From a virus: a DNA stretch of 64,000 nt. Shown one piece after another: positions 24,599 to 34,563 of this stretch; position 1 is the stretch's first letter; each line of letters starts with the position of its first letter. A model generated the notes under the pieces. The model saw only the letters and a program-made list of their open reading frames with translations. It did not search any database and was not told the origin of the DNA. The stretch is from positions 55,996 to 119,995 of the IMG/VR virus record IMGVR_UViG_3300001533_003144; one strand, written 5' to 3'. The translations under genes were made by a program, and so were the position numbers.

Positions 24599-24602
24599 AA
24601 TA
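24593..24602 (+). promoter_or_regulatory. Class 3 (late) promoter motif TTATAGAATA
   Basis: It overlaps the chaperone stop codon and ends 27 bases before the tape measure GTG at 24630. Confidence 0.55.
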
Positions 24603-24629
24603 TATTAGGACTATTTTGAGGTTGTTGTA

Positions 24630-27119
24630 GTGGCACAGATTATACTGGATTTCAGTTCAATTACTCCTGAACAGATTAAAGAAGCTACGGCCGTCTTACA
24701 AAAAGAAATTACGACACAGGTTAATGATGCTATGTCTAAAGGGCTTACCGGTAGTTTGGATCGGTATTCAAGGGACATTGCTAAGTCTGTTTCTGGTGCT
24801 TTAAGGGATAGTCTTTTAAAGGTTGTTGAAGTGGATATTGCTAAAGGTTTTGAAAAGGCTTTTAATTCAGTTTCCTTAGCTTCCGGGTTATCAGACAGTC
24901 TTAAAAAATCCATAGAAGAAGCTTTTAAATCTTTACCTGCTTTCACGGTTGATATTAAACCGGTTATAAAACCTGAAAACAAACTGATGATGAGGGATGT
25001 TTTTGATGAAGATCCCCAATCGGTTTTACAGCAGGTTAAGGGAACTGATCGAGTGGTTAAGGAAGAACCTAAATCTGATATAATTATAACAGATCGTGAT
25101 GTTCGTGAAGAAGAAGTTGCTTCTTCTAAAAAAGGTTTGGGTGGTATAATGCCTTTACCTCTGTATGAAGTAGGCCGTGATACTGAACCCTCTAAAGCGA
25201 GTATAGAAAAATTGTTTCAGTCCTTCATTAAACAAGATGTTCCTAAACCTGAAGCAAGAGAAATGGCTGAACGCTTTGCTGAATCCCCTATGGTACAGGA
25301 TACTGATTTTGAAGATTCTAAACAGGTAGCCCTTCTGAGGGAGTTTAATAAAGCTATAAATACTCAATCTTTTGAAATGAAAGGGCTCTCTGAACAGTTA
25401 GAGGGTTTAACCGAGGTTACAGAAGATCTGGAAGATGCTACTCGGAAGAGTGCAGAGATTGCTGAGAAAGACTCACGGCTTTCTAAAATAGAAAAACCTC
25501 CGGGACCCGATCCCACAAAAAAACTGGTTGACTGGACAGACAGTTTCCGGTTGACTGTGGGAATGTGGCTTACTTCTATTCCTCGTGTGCTTCTAGGGGT
25601 GTTAAAAGAGACTGTGCTTTCTTTTAAACCTCGTCAAAGGGAAGCAACGACCGCTGTGGCTAGTGTGGTAGGTTCTGATGAGATGTTACGGTTTTTTGAT
25701 GTTTATCAAAAACATATGAGTGAAATAGATACCGCTTTAAAGCACGATCCTCTTTTACAGGCTTATGGAGGTGAGAATGCAAAAGAGTCTTATTTGGGGT
25801 TAAAAGGGGTTACTGGTGGCGTAGGTATTGGGGAGGTTGTTGAGGGGGTAGATGTTGTTGCTGTCGAGATGAAGGGTTTGGCGGCTAAAGCTCTTCTTGC
25901 TGGAATGAACCTTGATGATTTTGCTACTAAGGTTAAGGAAGGCATTACAGCTTTAGGTTTAAGTCAGGATATCTCAGAGAAGTTTATTATATCGGTTGCG
26001 GATCGTGCTAAAGAGCTTAATATAAGTTTTGACAGTCTATACTCTAATGTGAATTCTGCAAATGGGTCAATAAGGCAGTGGGGGCATTCTTTGTATGAAG
26101 CTTATGGTATCTCTTCAAGATTTGCCAGAAGTCTTGAACAAGGTAGAATGGCAATGGGGGATATAGTTGAGTTTGCAGCTGCTTTACACGGTACGGAGGA
26201 AGGTACTTCCGTTTTTCTTATGGATCAGTTATCCCGTGTTGAGGGTATGGGAGGGGACATCGCTAGAGCCGTCAGGGAAGCTTCTGGCGGGGACCCTATG
26301 ATAGAAAGGAATTTGTGGCGCAGGGTTTCTGAAGGGCATCCGGGGATGGCTAAGGAGCTTGGTTTAGGTATTAGTGATGCTCAAATGCAGAAGGATTTCA
26401 GGACATCTATATTTAAGATGATAGATCAAATGGTTGAGGGTATTGCCGGTGAAAATGTTTATGCTCAAGCCGAGGTGCGGAGAAAATTGCTTCAGCAGTT
26501 TTTAGGTATTGCCGGAAATTTAAGTGAAGTTGCTTTTGAGGATATTCATAAGGTTTTTGGTGAGGGTGGTACTGCTCGTGGTTTTGTTCCAAGAGGCACT
26601 AGAGAAGTTGAGGATAAGGCTGAAGAGGCTAAGGAACGGATGGATAGGGATTTGGGTACTTTTGAGTCGGTTACTTTAACGGGTAAGAATGTGATTGTTA
26701 ATGTGGTTGATGCTATTAGGGGTATAGATAGGGGTACTGATGCTAAACTTAGTATGCTTGATAGTGCTTTAACGGGTCTCCGAGAAAAAGATGATGAATC
26801 CTATGCTTTAGGTAGGAAGTATCTTGAAGAGCGGGGAGGTTTAACCCATCCTCCTTCTGAGACCTTGTTAGGGGTTTTAGATAGAATGGCGACAAAGTTT
26901 GAGGGTTTGGCAAAATCAGGGGATATAGGCAGGGCAGATAAGTTAATTGAATTACTTCCTTTAGTAATCCCTCCCGAATACCAAGATGAAATAATGAGAC
27001 ATTATCAGAATTTTATTAAGGGGCAGATCACTAATGAGGATATTAGGAGATTTAATACCATAGTAGAGAAGGTTAAAGAGCAAGTGCAGTATAAAAAAAT
27101 GACGGGTTATTCTGGTTAG
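24630..27119 (+). CDS. Tape measure protein, 829 aa
   Basis: A GTG start follows a GAGG-containing leader. It is a long, mostly helical protein directly after the frameshifted chaperones and before the baseplate genes, the fixed place of the tape measure. It has an amphipathic N-terminal half, one hydrophobic helix (LTVGMWLTSIPRVLLGVLKE, about residue 307) and a helical C-terminal half. By the usual rule of about 1.5 angstrom per residue the tail would be in the order of 120 nm. No lytic domain is evident. Confidence 0.75.
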   Translation: MAQIILDFSSITPEQIKEATAVLQKEITTQVNDAMSKGLTGSLDRYSRDIAKSVSGALRDSLLKVVEVDIAKGFEKAFNSVSLASGLSDSLKKSIEEAFKSLPAFTVDIKPVIKPENKLMMRDVFDEDPQSVLQQVKGTDRVVKEEPKSDIIITDRDVREEEVASSKKGLGGIMPLPLYEVGRDTEPSKASIEKLFQSFIKQDVPKPEAREMAERFAESPMVQDTDFEDSKQVALLREFNKAINTQSFEMKGLSEQLEGLTEVTEDLEDATRKSAEIAEKDSRLSKIEKPPGPDPTKKLVDWTDSFRLTVGMWLTSIPRVLLGVLKETVLSFKPRQREATTAVASVVGSDEMLRFFDVYQKHMSEIDTALKHDPLLQAYGGENAKESYLGLKGVTGGVGIGEVVEGVDVVAVEMKGLAAKALLAGMNLDDFATKVKEGITALGLSQDISEKFIISVADRAKELNISFDSLYSNVNSANGSIRQWGHSLYEAYGISSRFARSLEQGRMAMGDIVEFAAALHGTEEGTSVFLMDQLSRVEGMGGDIARAVREASGGDPMIERNLWRRVSEGHPGMAKELGLGISDAQMQKDFRTSIFKMIDQMVEGIAGENVYAQAEVRRKLLQQFLGIAGNLSEVAFEDIHKVFGEGGTARGFVPRGTREVEDKAEEAKERMDRDLGTFESVTLTGKNVIVNVVDAIRGIDRGTDAKLSMLDSALTGLREKDDESYALGRKYLEERGGLTHPPSETLLGVLDRMATKFEGLAKSGDIGRADKLIELLPLVIPPEYQDEIMRHYQNFIKGQITNEDIRRFNTIVEKVKEQVQYKKMTGYSG

Positions 27120-27128
27120 GGGGTTTTA

Positions 27129-27731
27129 ATGGTTGATCGTGTAATTATTCGTACAAGAAACCCTGAAGCCACTTCTATGGATTCTCCTACTTCAGGTATA
27201 AGTGAGGTAAAGTTTCGGGTTAATCCTGCCTCAGTATCTATAGATCAGGGATCTTTAAGTACCCTTAAAAAGGCTCGTTACGGTTTTGTCCGGACCTACT
27301 TTGGTGAAGGACTTTTTAATTTAGGTTTTTCCGGGGTAGTAAACATACATCCTTCTTCCTCGGATTTAGTTCTTCAAGACCCTACGGCTTCTTTAAAAAG
27401 AGACCTTAATAAAGCAATAGAGGAAGGTAGGGGTATGACTATAGATCAAGTAAAGAATAGTTCGGGTTGGAGATGGTTTCAGAAGTTTGCTAAATTTGTC
27501 CGGGCTTATCAGCCGAGTTTATTCGAGTTACATTACTTAGGGACACCTTTATTACTTTCGCAAGAGAATCCTGTTTTTGTTGGGGAATGTTCACCGGTAA
27601 AATATACCCAAAACTCGGACAGTCCTTTTACTTTATCTTACAGTTTTACTTTTATAGGGATCTTACAGACAGACGAGTCTGCCTATGCCTATGCAAGGGA
27701 GACTGTTGAGACACTGAAGGTAAAGTTATGA
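27129..27731 (+). CDS. Baseplate/tail-tip protein, 200 aa
   Basis: The position between tape measure and hub and the mixed fold (VKFRVNPASVSIDQGSLST, FELHYLGTPLLLSQENPVFVGE, ending LSYSFTFIGILQTDESAY) resemble phage proteins that join tube end to hub, some with a LysM-type domain. I do not see a firm LysM signature. Overlaps the next gene by four bases. Confidence 0.5.
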   Translation: MVDRVIIRTRNPEATSMDSPTSGISEVKFRVNPASVSIDQGSLSTLKKARYGFVRTYFGEGLFNLGFSGVVNIHPSSSDLVLQDPTASLKRDLNKAIEEGRGMTIDQVKNSSGWRWFQKFAKFVRAYQPSLFELHYLGTPLLLSQENPVFVGECSPVKYTQNSDSPFTLSYSFTFIGILQTDESAYAYARETVETLKVKL

Positions 27732-29584
27732 ATAAGGTACTGGATGAAAAAATTTCTGTAAGGTTATTTATTGAGGAAATAAATTTTGTCGGGGACAGTC
27801 TTTTCTCGACAAAAAAGGTAATAGAGTTTCCTTTTTTTGATTCGTTATTATGGAAAACTTCGCTTGATTTTCAGAAATCGGCTACAATAACCTTTGATAA
27901 TCCTCTTGAAAAGCTGAGTACATCAGTACGACATCCTGATTCTATGCCTATATCTCCTTTTCCTAAAGGTATGGATGAAAATACGGAAAAGTATTGTTCT
28001 GATATTTATGATCATTATAGTGATCAGTTGAATGTTCTGAACGATAAACAAGAACTAAGTCCGGAAACCTATTTAAGGGGAGACGACTTTTTACTTGGTT
28101 TAGAGAATCTTGAAAGTTATGTCCATATAGGCGAATTGGGTCCTGTGTGTTTTACGGTGTATCAGCGTGTCTGGATTGTGTCCGAGTCTTATATAGGGGA
28201 AGATAGGGATAAAAAATATAATATATGGTCAGGTATTATTTCAGGGTTTAACGAAACCTCTTCTGAAACAGGTATTACTTTTACTGTTCTGGTTTCGGGT
28301 TTAAGTAGGTTTCTTGACCTAACTAATATCTATGAAAATTATCGTATAACAGCTTTTACAGGGGATCTTATTGAAAAGTATATCCAAGAACTCAACGATA
28401 GCCTTTATAGTAAATTTATTGGGACACAGTTACTTACAAAACTTCCTGTAGTTTCTTATGCTTTATTGCCGGTGTTTCTCGCAAACTTTTATTATACTGC
28501 AAAAGGTAATAAAAAAGACTATGGTATTGGTTCAAGGGATCCTTTTTTATCTGATGCTGTTCCTGACAAGGACTTCTTTTTACAGGATGCTTTATGGTTG
28601 TTAAATGTAGATGAGTCTAATTGTTGGGATGCCATTATTGATGGTCACGAGGGGGCTTTATTTGGTAAACGGGGGGGTCAGGCTTATTTATCTGAAATAG
28701 TTCCTCGGCTCTTTAACGGTGAGCAGGTTTATGTATATGAATTAACGCCCTCAGTATATGTGGATCCTCTTATAATAGAGGTATTTAATAACCCTGAAAT
28801 TAATGTTATGAATGTCCTTTTACAACAGGCATTTAATCTTATAGACGAAACTGCTATGACTGGTAAAGACTTGCTAACTAAGGTAGCTCAGAATATTATG
28901 GGCGTTTCTTATGAAGATGATTTCGGTAATATTATTCTTGAAATTAGTAAAGTCTGGTCTGCTCCTGAAAATCCTGACGGTTTTGTTGTTACTCCGGAGT
29001 ACCGGAATGATAGTATTTTAAAAGATGTTGGTCATAATCGGGATTATGTTATTCCTGATTCTTGGTGGTTTAGTCATACTAAAGGGTTTAATGAGAGTAA
29101 TTTGGTAACTCATGTGGAAGTTCCTTCCGGTTTTGATTATGGTATTCTTCCTGATGAGTATGTTTTAAGAACTCGTCTTACGGGGAGAACTTCTTCTACC
29201 GAGCAGGAGATATTAAGGTTACAAAGAAGGTATGGTGTTCGGTCGCTTGTCACTTCTAATATAGCGTTAGCTGGGATGTCTTTAGGTAAAGATCACGATG
29301 ATTATATTGAGTCTTTAAATACTTTCGCTAAAGCGGTTCTATCTTTAAGGAACTTTTCTTCGGTTGCCGTAACATTAAACACAAGGTTTTTAGATCATTT
29401 AAGTGTGGGTAAAAATATACTTTTTTTAAAGGATGAGTCTTTATGCCTGTTAAATGAAAAGACGGTGAGTTATGCGGTTGAGGAGGCGAGTGCTTCTTAC
29501 AGTTGTGATTTTGTTGTGTCATACCGGCATAGGTTGACTGAAAAGATTACTTATCCTTTCTACGATTTGATCTTAGGGGGTTAA
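27728..29584 (+). CDS. Putative baseplate hub protein, 618 aa
   Basis: The order tape measure - small tip protein - this - spike suggests the gp27/gpD-like hub. Beta-rich N-terminal domain (KISVRLFIEEINFVGD ... LDFQKSATITFDNP), a middle with ISGFNETSSETGITFTVLVS typical of tail hub domains, and a C-terminal region with another beta domain (LNTRFLDHLSVGKNIL). No enzymatic motif seen. Family assignment is by layout. Confidence 0.55.
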   Translation: MNKVLDEKISVRLFIEEINFVGDSLFSTKKVIEFPFFDSLLWKTSLDFQKSATITFDNPLEKLSTSVRHPDSMPISPFPKGMDENTEKYCSDIYDHYSDQLNVLNDKQELSPETYLRGDDFLLGLENLESYVHIGELGPVCFTVYQRVWIVSESYIGEDRDKKYNIWSGIISGFNETSSETGITFTVLVSGLSRFLDLTNIYENYRITAFTGDLIEKYIQELNDSLYSKFIGTQLLTKLPVVSYALLPVFLANFYYTAKGNKKDYGIGSRDPFLSDAVPDKDFFLQDALWLLNVDESNCWDAIIDGHEGALFGKRGGQAYLSEIVPRLFNGEQVYVYELTPSVYVDPLIIEVFNNPEINVMNVLLQQAFNLIDETAMTGKDLLTKVAQNIMGVSYEDDFGNIILEISKVWSAPENPDGFVVTPEYRNDSILKDVGHNRDYVIPDSWWFSHTKGFNESNLVTHVEVPSGFDYGILPDEYVLRTRLTGRTSSTEQEILRLQRRYGVRSLVTSNIALAGMSLGKDHDDYIESLNTFAKAVLSLRNFSSVAVTLNTRFLDHLSVGKNILFLKDESLCLLNEKTVSYAVEEASASYSCDFVVSYRHRLTEKITYPFYDLILGG

Positions 29585-29585
29585 G

Positions 29586-30890
29586 ATGTTAAATGCAATA
29601 CTTAAAACACTGCCTTATACCTCTTCTGAAGGGTTTGAGTTTGGGCTTGTTGAAGGTCTTGAGTACATAAATCCTGATAGTGAAAAAGATAAAAGTGCTA
29701 AAAAGGTTGCCGAAGGTGAAGATCTTGATCCGTCAAAACATTTTACAGGGTATGTCTGGGTAAAAAAATTTACAGATAATGTTACGGTAAAAGCTCTGTT
29801 CATAGTCCCCTTAGCTGGTAGAAGTATGTTTATGGGTGGTATGCCTGAACGAGGTTCTATTTGTTTTATGTGTAAAGTAGCTAACCCTACTGGAGACGCT
29901 TCAAGGGTTATTATAGGGTTTGTTCCTGTACCCGTTAATATGATGATAGCTGCCCGAAAGGAGATGGAAAGTCTTAATGAAGGTGAAATGCTTTTCCAAG
30001 GATCTACTTATGATGAGACTATGGGCGATTTTTATAGTTCGGCATCAATGAAATATGATTGCTATGGTAGGTTATTGATTGAAAATGGTCAGGACGATTT
30101 CAGGATAGTTATCGGAGATCTTCTCAGTAATGAATATACAAAAGATGTTGATTACCTCAAAGATTCTATTACGGGGGAGGTTGTTTGTTTTCAGGAAAAA
30201 TATAAAGATAAATACAGCCGGTCAATTGATCGTAGTGGTAACACTATTTTCCGGGCGTTGTCTGTTCTATGGGATGTTATGGGAGATGAGATCCATCGTA
30301 TTGCTGGTAGATATATTATTTCTTCTTCTGAACAGATAAGACTTGAGCAGAGAGGAAACTATATTGATATGTCCAAAGATGGTTTTAAGGTTATGGCTGC
30401 GAAAGACTTCATTGTTAATGTAGTGGGTGGGGCTGAGATCAGTTCTGGTTCTTATCTGGCTTTCTCTTCTTTTCTTGACCTCAGTCTATCTACAAGTGCT
30501 TCTATAGTGATGAAAGCTTTAAAAGAGTTTTTAATGGTAGCTTCCGGGAAAGTTACTTTATCTTCTTCTGAAAAAGAGGTTATAGTGGAAGCCTTTGAAG
30601 ATATTATATTAAAGTCTCTTACAGGGAAAGGTGAGTTGTCTGCTTTACAGGATGTTGCTGTTACCTCCAAGGTGGGTAAGGTTGATATTAAGGCGGAGTT
30701 GGTTGCTACCTTGGACGGTTCTTTGGTTAAATTAGGTGCAGGTAGTCAGCCGGTACTTAAAGGGACTTCTACACAACTGGATCTGTCTTTACATCAGCAT
30801 ACAGGAAACTTCGGGTACCCCACTAGCCCTCCTTTACCTGCTTTTTTCCTACCGTTAAACATACTATCTACAAAAGTTTTTACGGAGTAG
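29586..30890 (+). CDS. Baseplate central spike protein (gpV/gp5-like), 434 aa
   Basis: Residues 50-115 look like an OB-fold domain (KALFIVPLAGRSMFMGGMPERGSICFMC). The C-terminal half is a repetitive beta-strand array as in spike beta-helices (MSKDGFKVMAAKDFIVNVVG, SGKVTLSSSEKEVIVEAFED). The end contains LHQHTGNFGYP, and an HxH near the tip is the iron-binding hallmark of gpV-type spikes. It would pierce the outer membrane during tail contraction. It follows the hub by one base. Confidence 0.7.
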   Translation: MLNAILKTLPYTSSEGFEFGLVEGLEYINPDSEKDKSAKKVAEGEDLDPSKHFTGYVWVKKFTDNVTVKALFIVPLAGRSMFMGGMPERGSICFMCKVANPTGDASRVIIGFVPVPVNMMIAARKEMESLNEGEMLFQGSTYDETMGDFYSSASMKYDCYGRLLIENGQDDFRIVIGDLLSNEYTKDVDYLKDSITGEVVCFQEKYKDKYSRSIDRSGNTIFRALSVLWDVMGDEIHRIAGRYIISSSEQIRLEQRGNYIDMSKDGFKVMAAKDFIVNVVGGAEISSGSYLAFSSFLDLSLSTSASIVMKALKEFLMVASGKVTLSSSEKEVIVEAFEDIILKSLTGKGELSALQDVAVTSKVGKVDIKAELVATLDGSLVKLGAGSQPVLKGTSTQLDLSLHQHTGNFGYPTSPPLPAFFLPLNILSTKVFTE

Positions 30891-30893
30891 TTT

Positions 30894-31373
30894 ATGGCTT
30901 TTTCTAATTATCTTAAAGAAATAGGGTTGCCTGATGGTCCTGCTGAAGATTATGATAAAGCTGGGGATGTTTTGTATTCTGAATACCAAAGGTGTATAGA
31001 TGAGGGTGGTGTGGGTTTTGAAGAGCCGGATTATACTGTAACCCCTTTAGTAATCCCTGAAATAGATATGATTCCTTTAGGGGACATAAACTATTATTCG
31101 TATGATACTATTATTGCTGTATGTTTGGCTTTTAATAGGTATATTGATGCAGTTGCCAAAGGGTTACAAGAGCTTCCTTGGCCGATATTACCTCCGGCAA
31201 GTTTGAGTGGGTTAAGTTCAGCTTTTTTTACTCAGTACACAAAAGAAAAAACTCAGCAAAGTGTTAAGATAACTAAACCTTCTGCTCCCGATCAGGACGA
31301 ATCTTTACCTTTTGTAGATCTTTTTTATGGTGCTTGTGGAAAATTTCTTTATAATATTTATGCGGATGCTTAG
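30894..31373 (+). CDS. Hypothetical baseplate-region protein, 159 aa
   Basis: Not recognised. It begins MAFSNYLKEIGLPDGPAED and has a Pro-rich middle (LPWPILPPASLSG) and a helical end. It lies between spike and wedge genes. Confidence 0.45.
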   Translation: MAFSNYLKEIGLPDGPAEDYDKAGDVLYSEYQRCIDEGGVGFEEPDYTVTPLVIPEIDMIPLGDINYYSYDTIIAVCLAFNRYIDAVAKGLQELPWPILPPASLSGLSSAFFTQYTKEKTQQSVKITKPSAPDQDESLPFVDLFYGACGKFLYNIYADA

Positions 31374-31385
31374 GAGGATTGTTAA

Positions 31386-32669
31386 ATGTTTATGCAAAAA
31401 CTTGAGAGTACTAGGGGTACGGTTATTCTCGCTAATGTTAATACTAAAGATTTCCTTCCTGCATTTTTACAGGCTTTTGCAGATTCCGCTTTATTAATAC
31501 AGGAAACTTTAGAAACCTTCTGGTTAGTTCAGAAAGCTGAAATGTATCTTACTGATGCTAAACGGGTTATAAGTACAGGTTTGACTGCTTTAGGTCTTGT
31601 GAAAGCTATTTTGGATTCTGTTGTAGGGTTTGTGGGTGAGATGGCGGATACTTCTTTTTATACTTTGTTTTTGACTCCTGAGACGGGGGGTTTAAGTGAT
31701 TTTGTTAATAGATTTAAGTTTAATTTATTTAACGCTTCTGATCCTGATCGTCCTTATGATGAGGGTAATGCGGTTTTACTTCCTATTTTTTTCCTTGTAT
31801 CTTATGCAGATATTTCCAGGGCTAAGGAAGGATTCAAGAATTTGGAAAATCTTTTTGGTAAGTTTAAAGATGAGGGTACGGGTTTTGTGAAAGAGTTTAC
31901 AGAGGCTTTTGGTTCTCTAAGGGGTATGGAAGATACGGTTGAACCCTCTGGTTTCTGGAATCATTACTATACTAAAAGAACTGTTGGTTCTCATAAAAAG
32001 CAGATTGATATGGGCGGTTGGAACAAAATATCTCTAATGGATATGTTACCTGAAGAGGCTATACTGATGTTTGAAGCTCTTTTAGAGTCTTGGTCAAAGG
32101 CTTCTGAGGGTGTTCCTGATTCTAGTTCTCTTATTAAACGGACAGAAGCTATTTATGAGGCGATATTTGCTTCAATAAAAGAAGTAGTTAGGATAATAGA
32201 GGGTTACACTCGCTTGTTCTTGGATAACCAACTAACTCTTATTCAAGCTCCCCCTATACACGGAGAGGTACTAAAGGCAGGAAATACTGTCTATAAGTTT
32301 AATGAAGAGATGTTTAAGCTGTTGAGTCAGCCTGATTTTGATTATTCAGGGAAAAAACCGGCGGTGCAGGTGCTTTCCGAGTTCGTGTCAGAACTCCCAA
32401 GTTTCATACAGGAATCAGCTTTTGAAATTGAACAGGATCCTTTAATAGATGTAAGTCTTGACATGTCTGAAGAAACTCAGGAGGATCTTTTTGGTAAGAC
32501 CGGAATTAAGAATCCTTTTAGTAAGGACAGTGTTCAGCCTAATTTCACTAATTTCCTTCGTAATGATTATTATGTAGGGGGGATGGTTTGTGTTTTTAAG
32601 TCCGGAAGCTTGAAAGCAGTTGTTGACCAGGCTAAGGCTTTTTTAAGTCTTTTTGGTGTCTCTTTATAG
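31386..32669 (+). CDS. Hypothetical baseplate-region protein, 427 aa, helical
   Basis: Not recognised. Mostly helical with several amphipathic segments (AFLQAFADSALLIQETLETF; LMDMLPEEAILMFEALLESW). An ATG at 31392 is an alternative start. The final stop TAG lies inside a late promoter motif. A virion role is inferred from position. Confidence 0.45.
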   Translation: MFMQKLESTRGTVILANVNTKDFLPAFLQAFADSALLIQETLETFWLVQKAEMYLTDAKRVISTGLTALGLVKAILDSVVGFVGEMADTSFYTLFLTPETGGLSDFVNRFKFNLFNASDPDRPYDEGNAVLLPIFFLVSYADISRAKEGFKNLENLFGKFKDEGTGFVKEFTEAFGSLRGMEDTVEPSGFWNHYYTKRTVGSHKKQIDMGGWNKISLMDMLPEEAILMFEALLESWSKASEGVPDSSSLIKRTEAIYEAIFASIKEVVRIIEGYTRLFLDNQLTLIQAPPIHGEVLKAGNTVYKFNEEMFKLLSQPDFDYSGKKPAVQVLSEFVSELPSFIQESAFEIEQDPLIDVSLDMSEETQEDLFGKTGIKNPFSKDSVQPNFTNFLRNDYYVGGMVCVFKSGSLKAVVDQAKAFLSLFGVSL

Positions 32670-32673
32670 AATA
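32664..32673 (+). promoter_or_regulatory. Class 3 (late) promoter motif TTATAGAATA
   Basis: It overlaps the preceding stop codon and ends 24 bases before the TTG start at 32698. Confidence 0.55.
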
Positions 32674-32697
32674 TAATGTAATTGTTTGGAGGTTCTG

Positions 32698-33087
32698 TTG
32701 AAAACTTTGAAAATTAAGCGTTCAAAAAGTTTTTGTGATTTTACTAAAGATGCTTCTGGTCGTTTAGTTTCTTTATCTTCTTCTTCTTTTGAGGGAAGAG
32801 GTTCCATACTGGATCAGCGGATTGTTAAGGCTGTTTTAAGCAAACGCTATAGGTTTGAATCTTTTTATGGTGCAGGTCTTAAAACCTTTATTGGTCAAAA
32901 AACAAATGTTTTATCCATACTGCAAAGAATTAATGACTTAAATTCTTTCTTTAAAAAATATGCTTTCGTATCTCAGGGTGTAGGTATTCGGAAAGTTATG
33001 GCTTCTTTACACAACGAGTCTGTGCTTGTTACGGTGCAATCAGAGGTAGGGTATTCCCGTAGAATTGGGTTTGAGAGGGAGGGGTAG
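32698..33087 (+). CDS. Putative baseplate wedge protein (gp25/W position), 129 aa
   Basis: A TTG at 32698 follows GGAGG by five bases and is preferred over an upstream in-frame TTG. The small alpha/beta protein stands directly before the gpJ-like gene, the place of gp25-like wedge proteins. Sequence resemblance to gp25 is weak (SILDQRIVKAVLSKRYRFE; VLVTVQSEVGYSRRIGFE). The role rests on synteny. Confidence 0.45.
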   Translation: MKTLKIKRSKSFCDFTKDASGRLVSLSSSSFEGRGSILDQRIVKAVLSKRYRFESFYGAGLKTFIGQKTNVLSILQRINDLNSFFKKYAFVSQGVGIRKVMASLHNESVLVTVQSEVGYSRRIGFEREG

Positions 33088-34563
33088 ATGCCTAGTTTGG
33101 TTAAAAGTACCGAGCAAATAAGAAAAAGTCTTTTAGAAAAGCTTACGGTAGATCTTCCGGATTTTCTTTGGGTACCAGGCGAGTTACAGGTAGATATTTT
33201 AGATGCTGTTGCTGAGTTTCATTATGAAAGAGAACGGATTGTTGAACTGTTTACATCTATGCGTAACCTGTCTGGGTTTAAGAGGTTAGTGGACGATTAT
33301 ATTTATCGTCAAGAAATGTCAGAAATACTTGGGTTGTCTCTAAAAGTAAGAACCCCCTCCAGTGTCTTTATCGGAGTCCCTTCTTCGGTTACAAACGATT
33401 TTGATGTCTTTATTTTTTATTATCTGGACAGGTTTGCCGAAAGGTATGGAAGGAAAAGGGGTCGAGGTTCTTCTGCCAGTGGTCTGTTTTCAATGAACTA
33501 TACTCCGGGGATTGTGGGGAAAGCTCGACTGGTTTTAAGTTATTCCGGGATGTCTTATACTTCTACGGTTAATCTTGATGGTAGTGGTGTTTATTCCGGG
33601 ACACTTTTTTCTTTCGGGTATGGTGAAAAGTTTAATGTTAAGGCAGGTAATCTGTCTATCAGTCTTGTAATATCTGATGTGCTTACTGTTGAAAACATTT
33701 TTAATTTTAAATCTTCCAATTTGATAGGTGGTACTGATTATCAGTCAAATGAGTCTTTTATTAAAGCTTTAGACGGTAGGTTGAATATCTTTTCAGGTCC
33801 TCTTTCAATTAATGCTATTTCAACGGTGATACAAAAAATAAAGACTGTAGATAAATTCTTGATTACTAAGGCTTCTGCTTCTTATAGGTTTAAGGGTAGT
33901 ACCAATGTGTTTCTCAAGGGAGGTATCCAGTCAGAGCAAAAGGTGGTCAGGACGGTGGGGACGGATAGTAAGATACTCATTCCTTTACAGCCTTCAGAGA
34001 TTCTTGAGATAACTAAGTTGGGGGCAGTTATTCCCGAAACGGAATACACGATAGTTACTCCTGATCCCGATACGGAGTATTATAACAGTGCTAAACAAAT
34101 GGTTTGGGTTGAGTTTGCCGGGAGTTTAGTTTTTCCGGGAGATATGGTCGAGTTGTCTTTATTGGTAGATCTTACCATACAGGATGTACACACCCAGTTA
34201 ATGTCACATTACAGCTCATATAATGAGACTGCTCGTGATGTAGTGGTGTATAAAGCTCAGCCTCAGCAGGTTAATGTTTATACCGAGATTATGACTTACC
34301 GTAACCTTCCTTATGATGAAGTTAAGCGTGAGGTAAAGAAGGTTTTGATTGAAAAAATAGGTGGTCTTGATATACAGGAAGAGTTACAGGCGGATGATCT
34401 TCGTTTGGAGTTGCGTAAGCTGTTGTGTCGGGGTGAGTTAATGATTGATGCCGTTGTTAAGCTTGACATAGGTTTACCGGGAGAGCCTTTACTTGACCAG
34501 AATTTATCTTTAGGTAGAGGTGAGTTTTGGGTGCTTTCTGAACTGGATGTAGAGGTGCTTTAA
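33088..34563 (+). CDS. Baseplate wedge protein, gpJ-like, 491 aa
   Basis: The central motif IGGTDYQSNESFIKALDGRLN (about residues 216-236) matches the GGTDxETDEELRxRI signature of the baseplate J family. The N-terminus (DLPDFLWVPGELQVDILDAVA) and the C-terminal strand-helix repeats also fit. It forms the ring joining wedges to the hub. It overlaps the next start by one base. Confidence 0.7.
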   Translation: MPSLVKSTEQIRKSLLEKLTVDLPDFLWVPGELQVDILDAVAEFHYERERIVELFTSMRNLSGFKRLVDDYIYRQEMSEILGLSLKVRTPSSVFIGVPSSVTNDFDVFIFYYLDRFAERYGRKRGRGSSASGLFSMNYTPGIVGKARLVLSYSGMSYTSTVNLDGSGVYSGTLFSFGYGEKFNVKAGNLSISLVISDVLTVENIFNFKSSNLIGGTDYQSNESFIKALDGRLNIFSGPLSINAISTVIQKIKTVDKFLITKASASYRFKGSTNVFLKGGIQSEQKVVRTVGTDSKILIPLQPSEILEITKLGAVIPETEYTIVTPDPDTEYYNSAKQMVWVEFAGSLVFPGDMVELSLLVDLTIQDVHTQLMSHYSSYNETARDVVVYKAQPQQVNVYTEIMTYRNLPYDEVKREVKKVLIEKIGGLDIQEELQADDLRLELRKLLCRGELMIDAVVKLDIGLPGEPLLDQNLSLGRGEFWVLSELDVEVL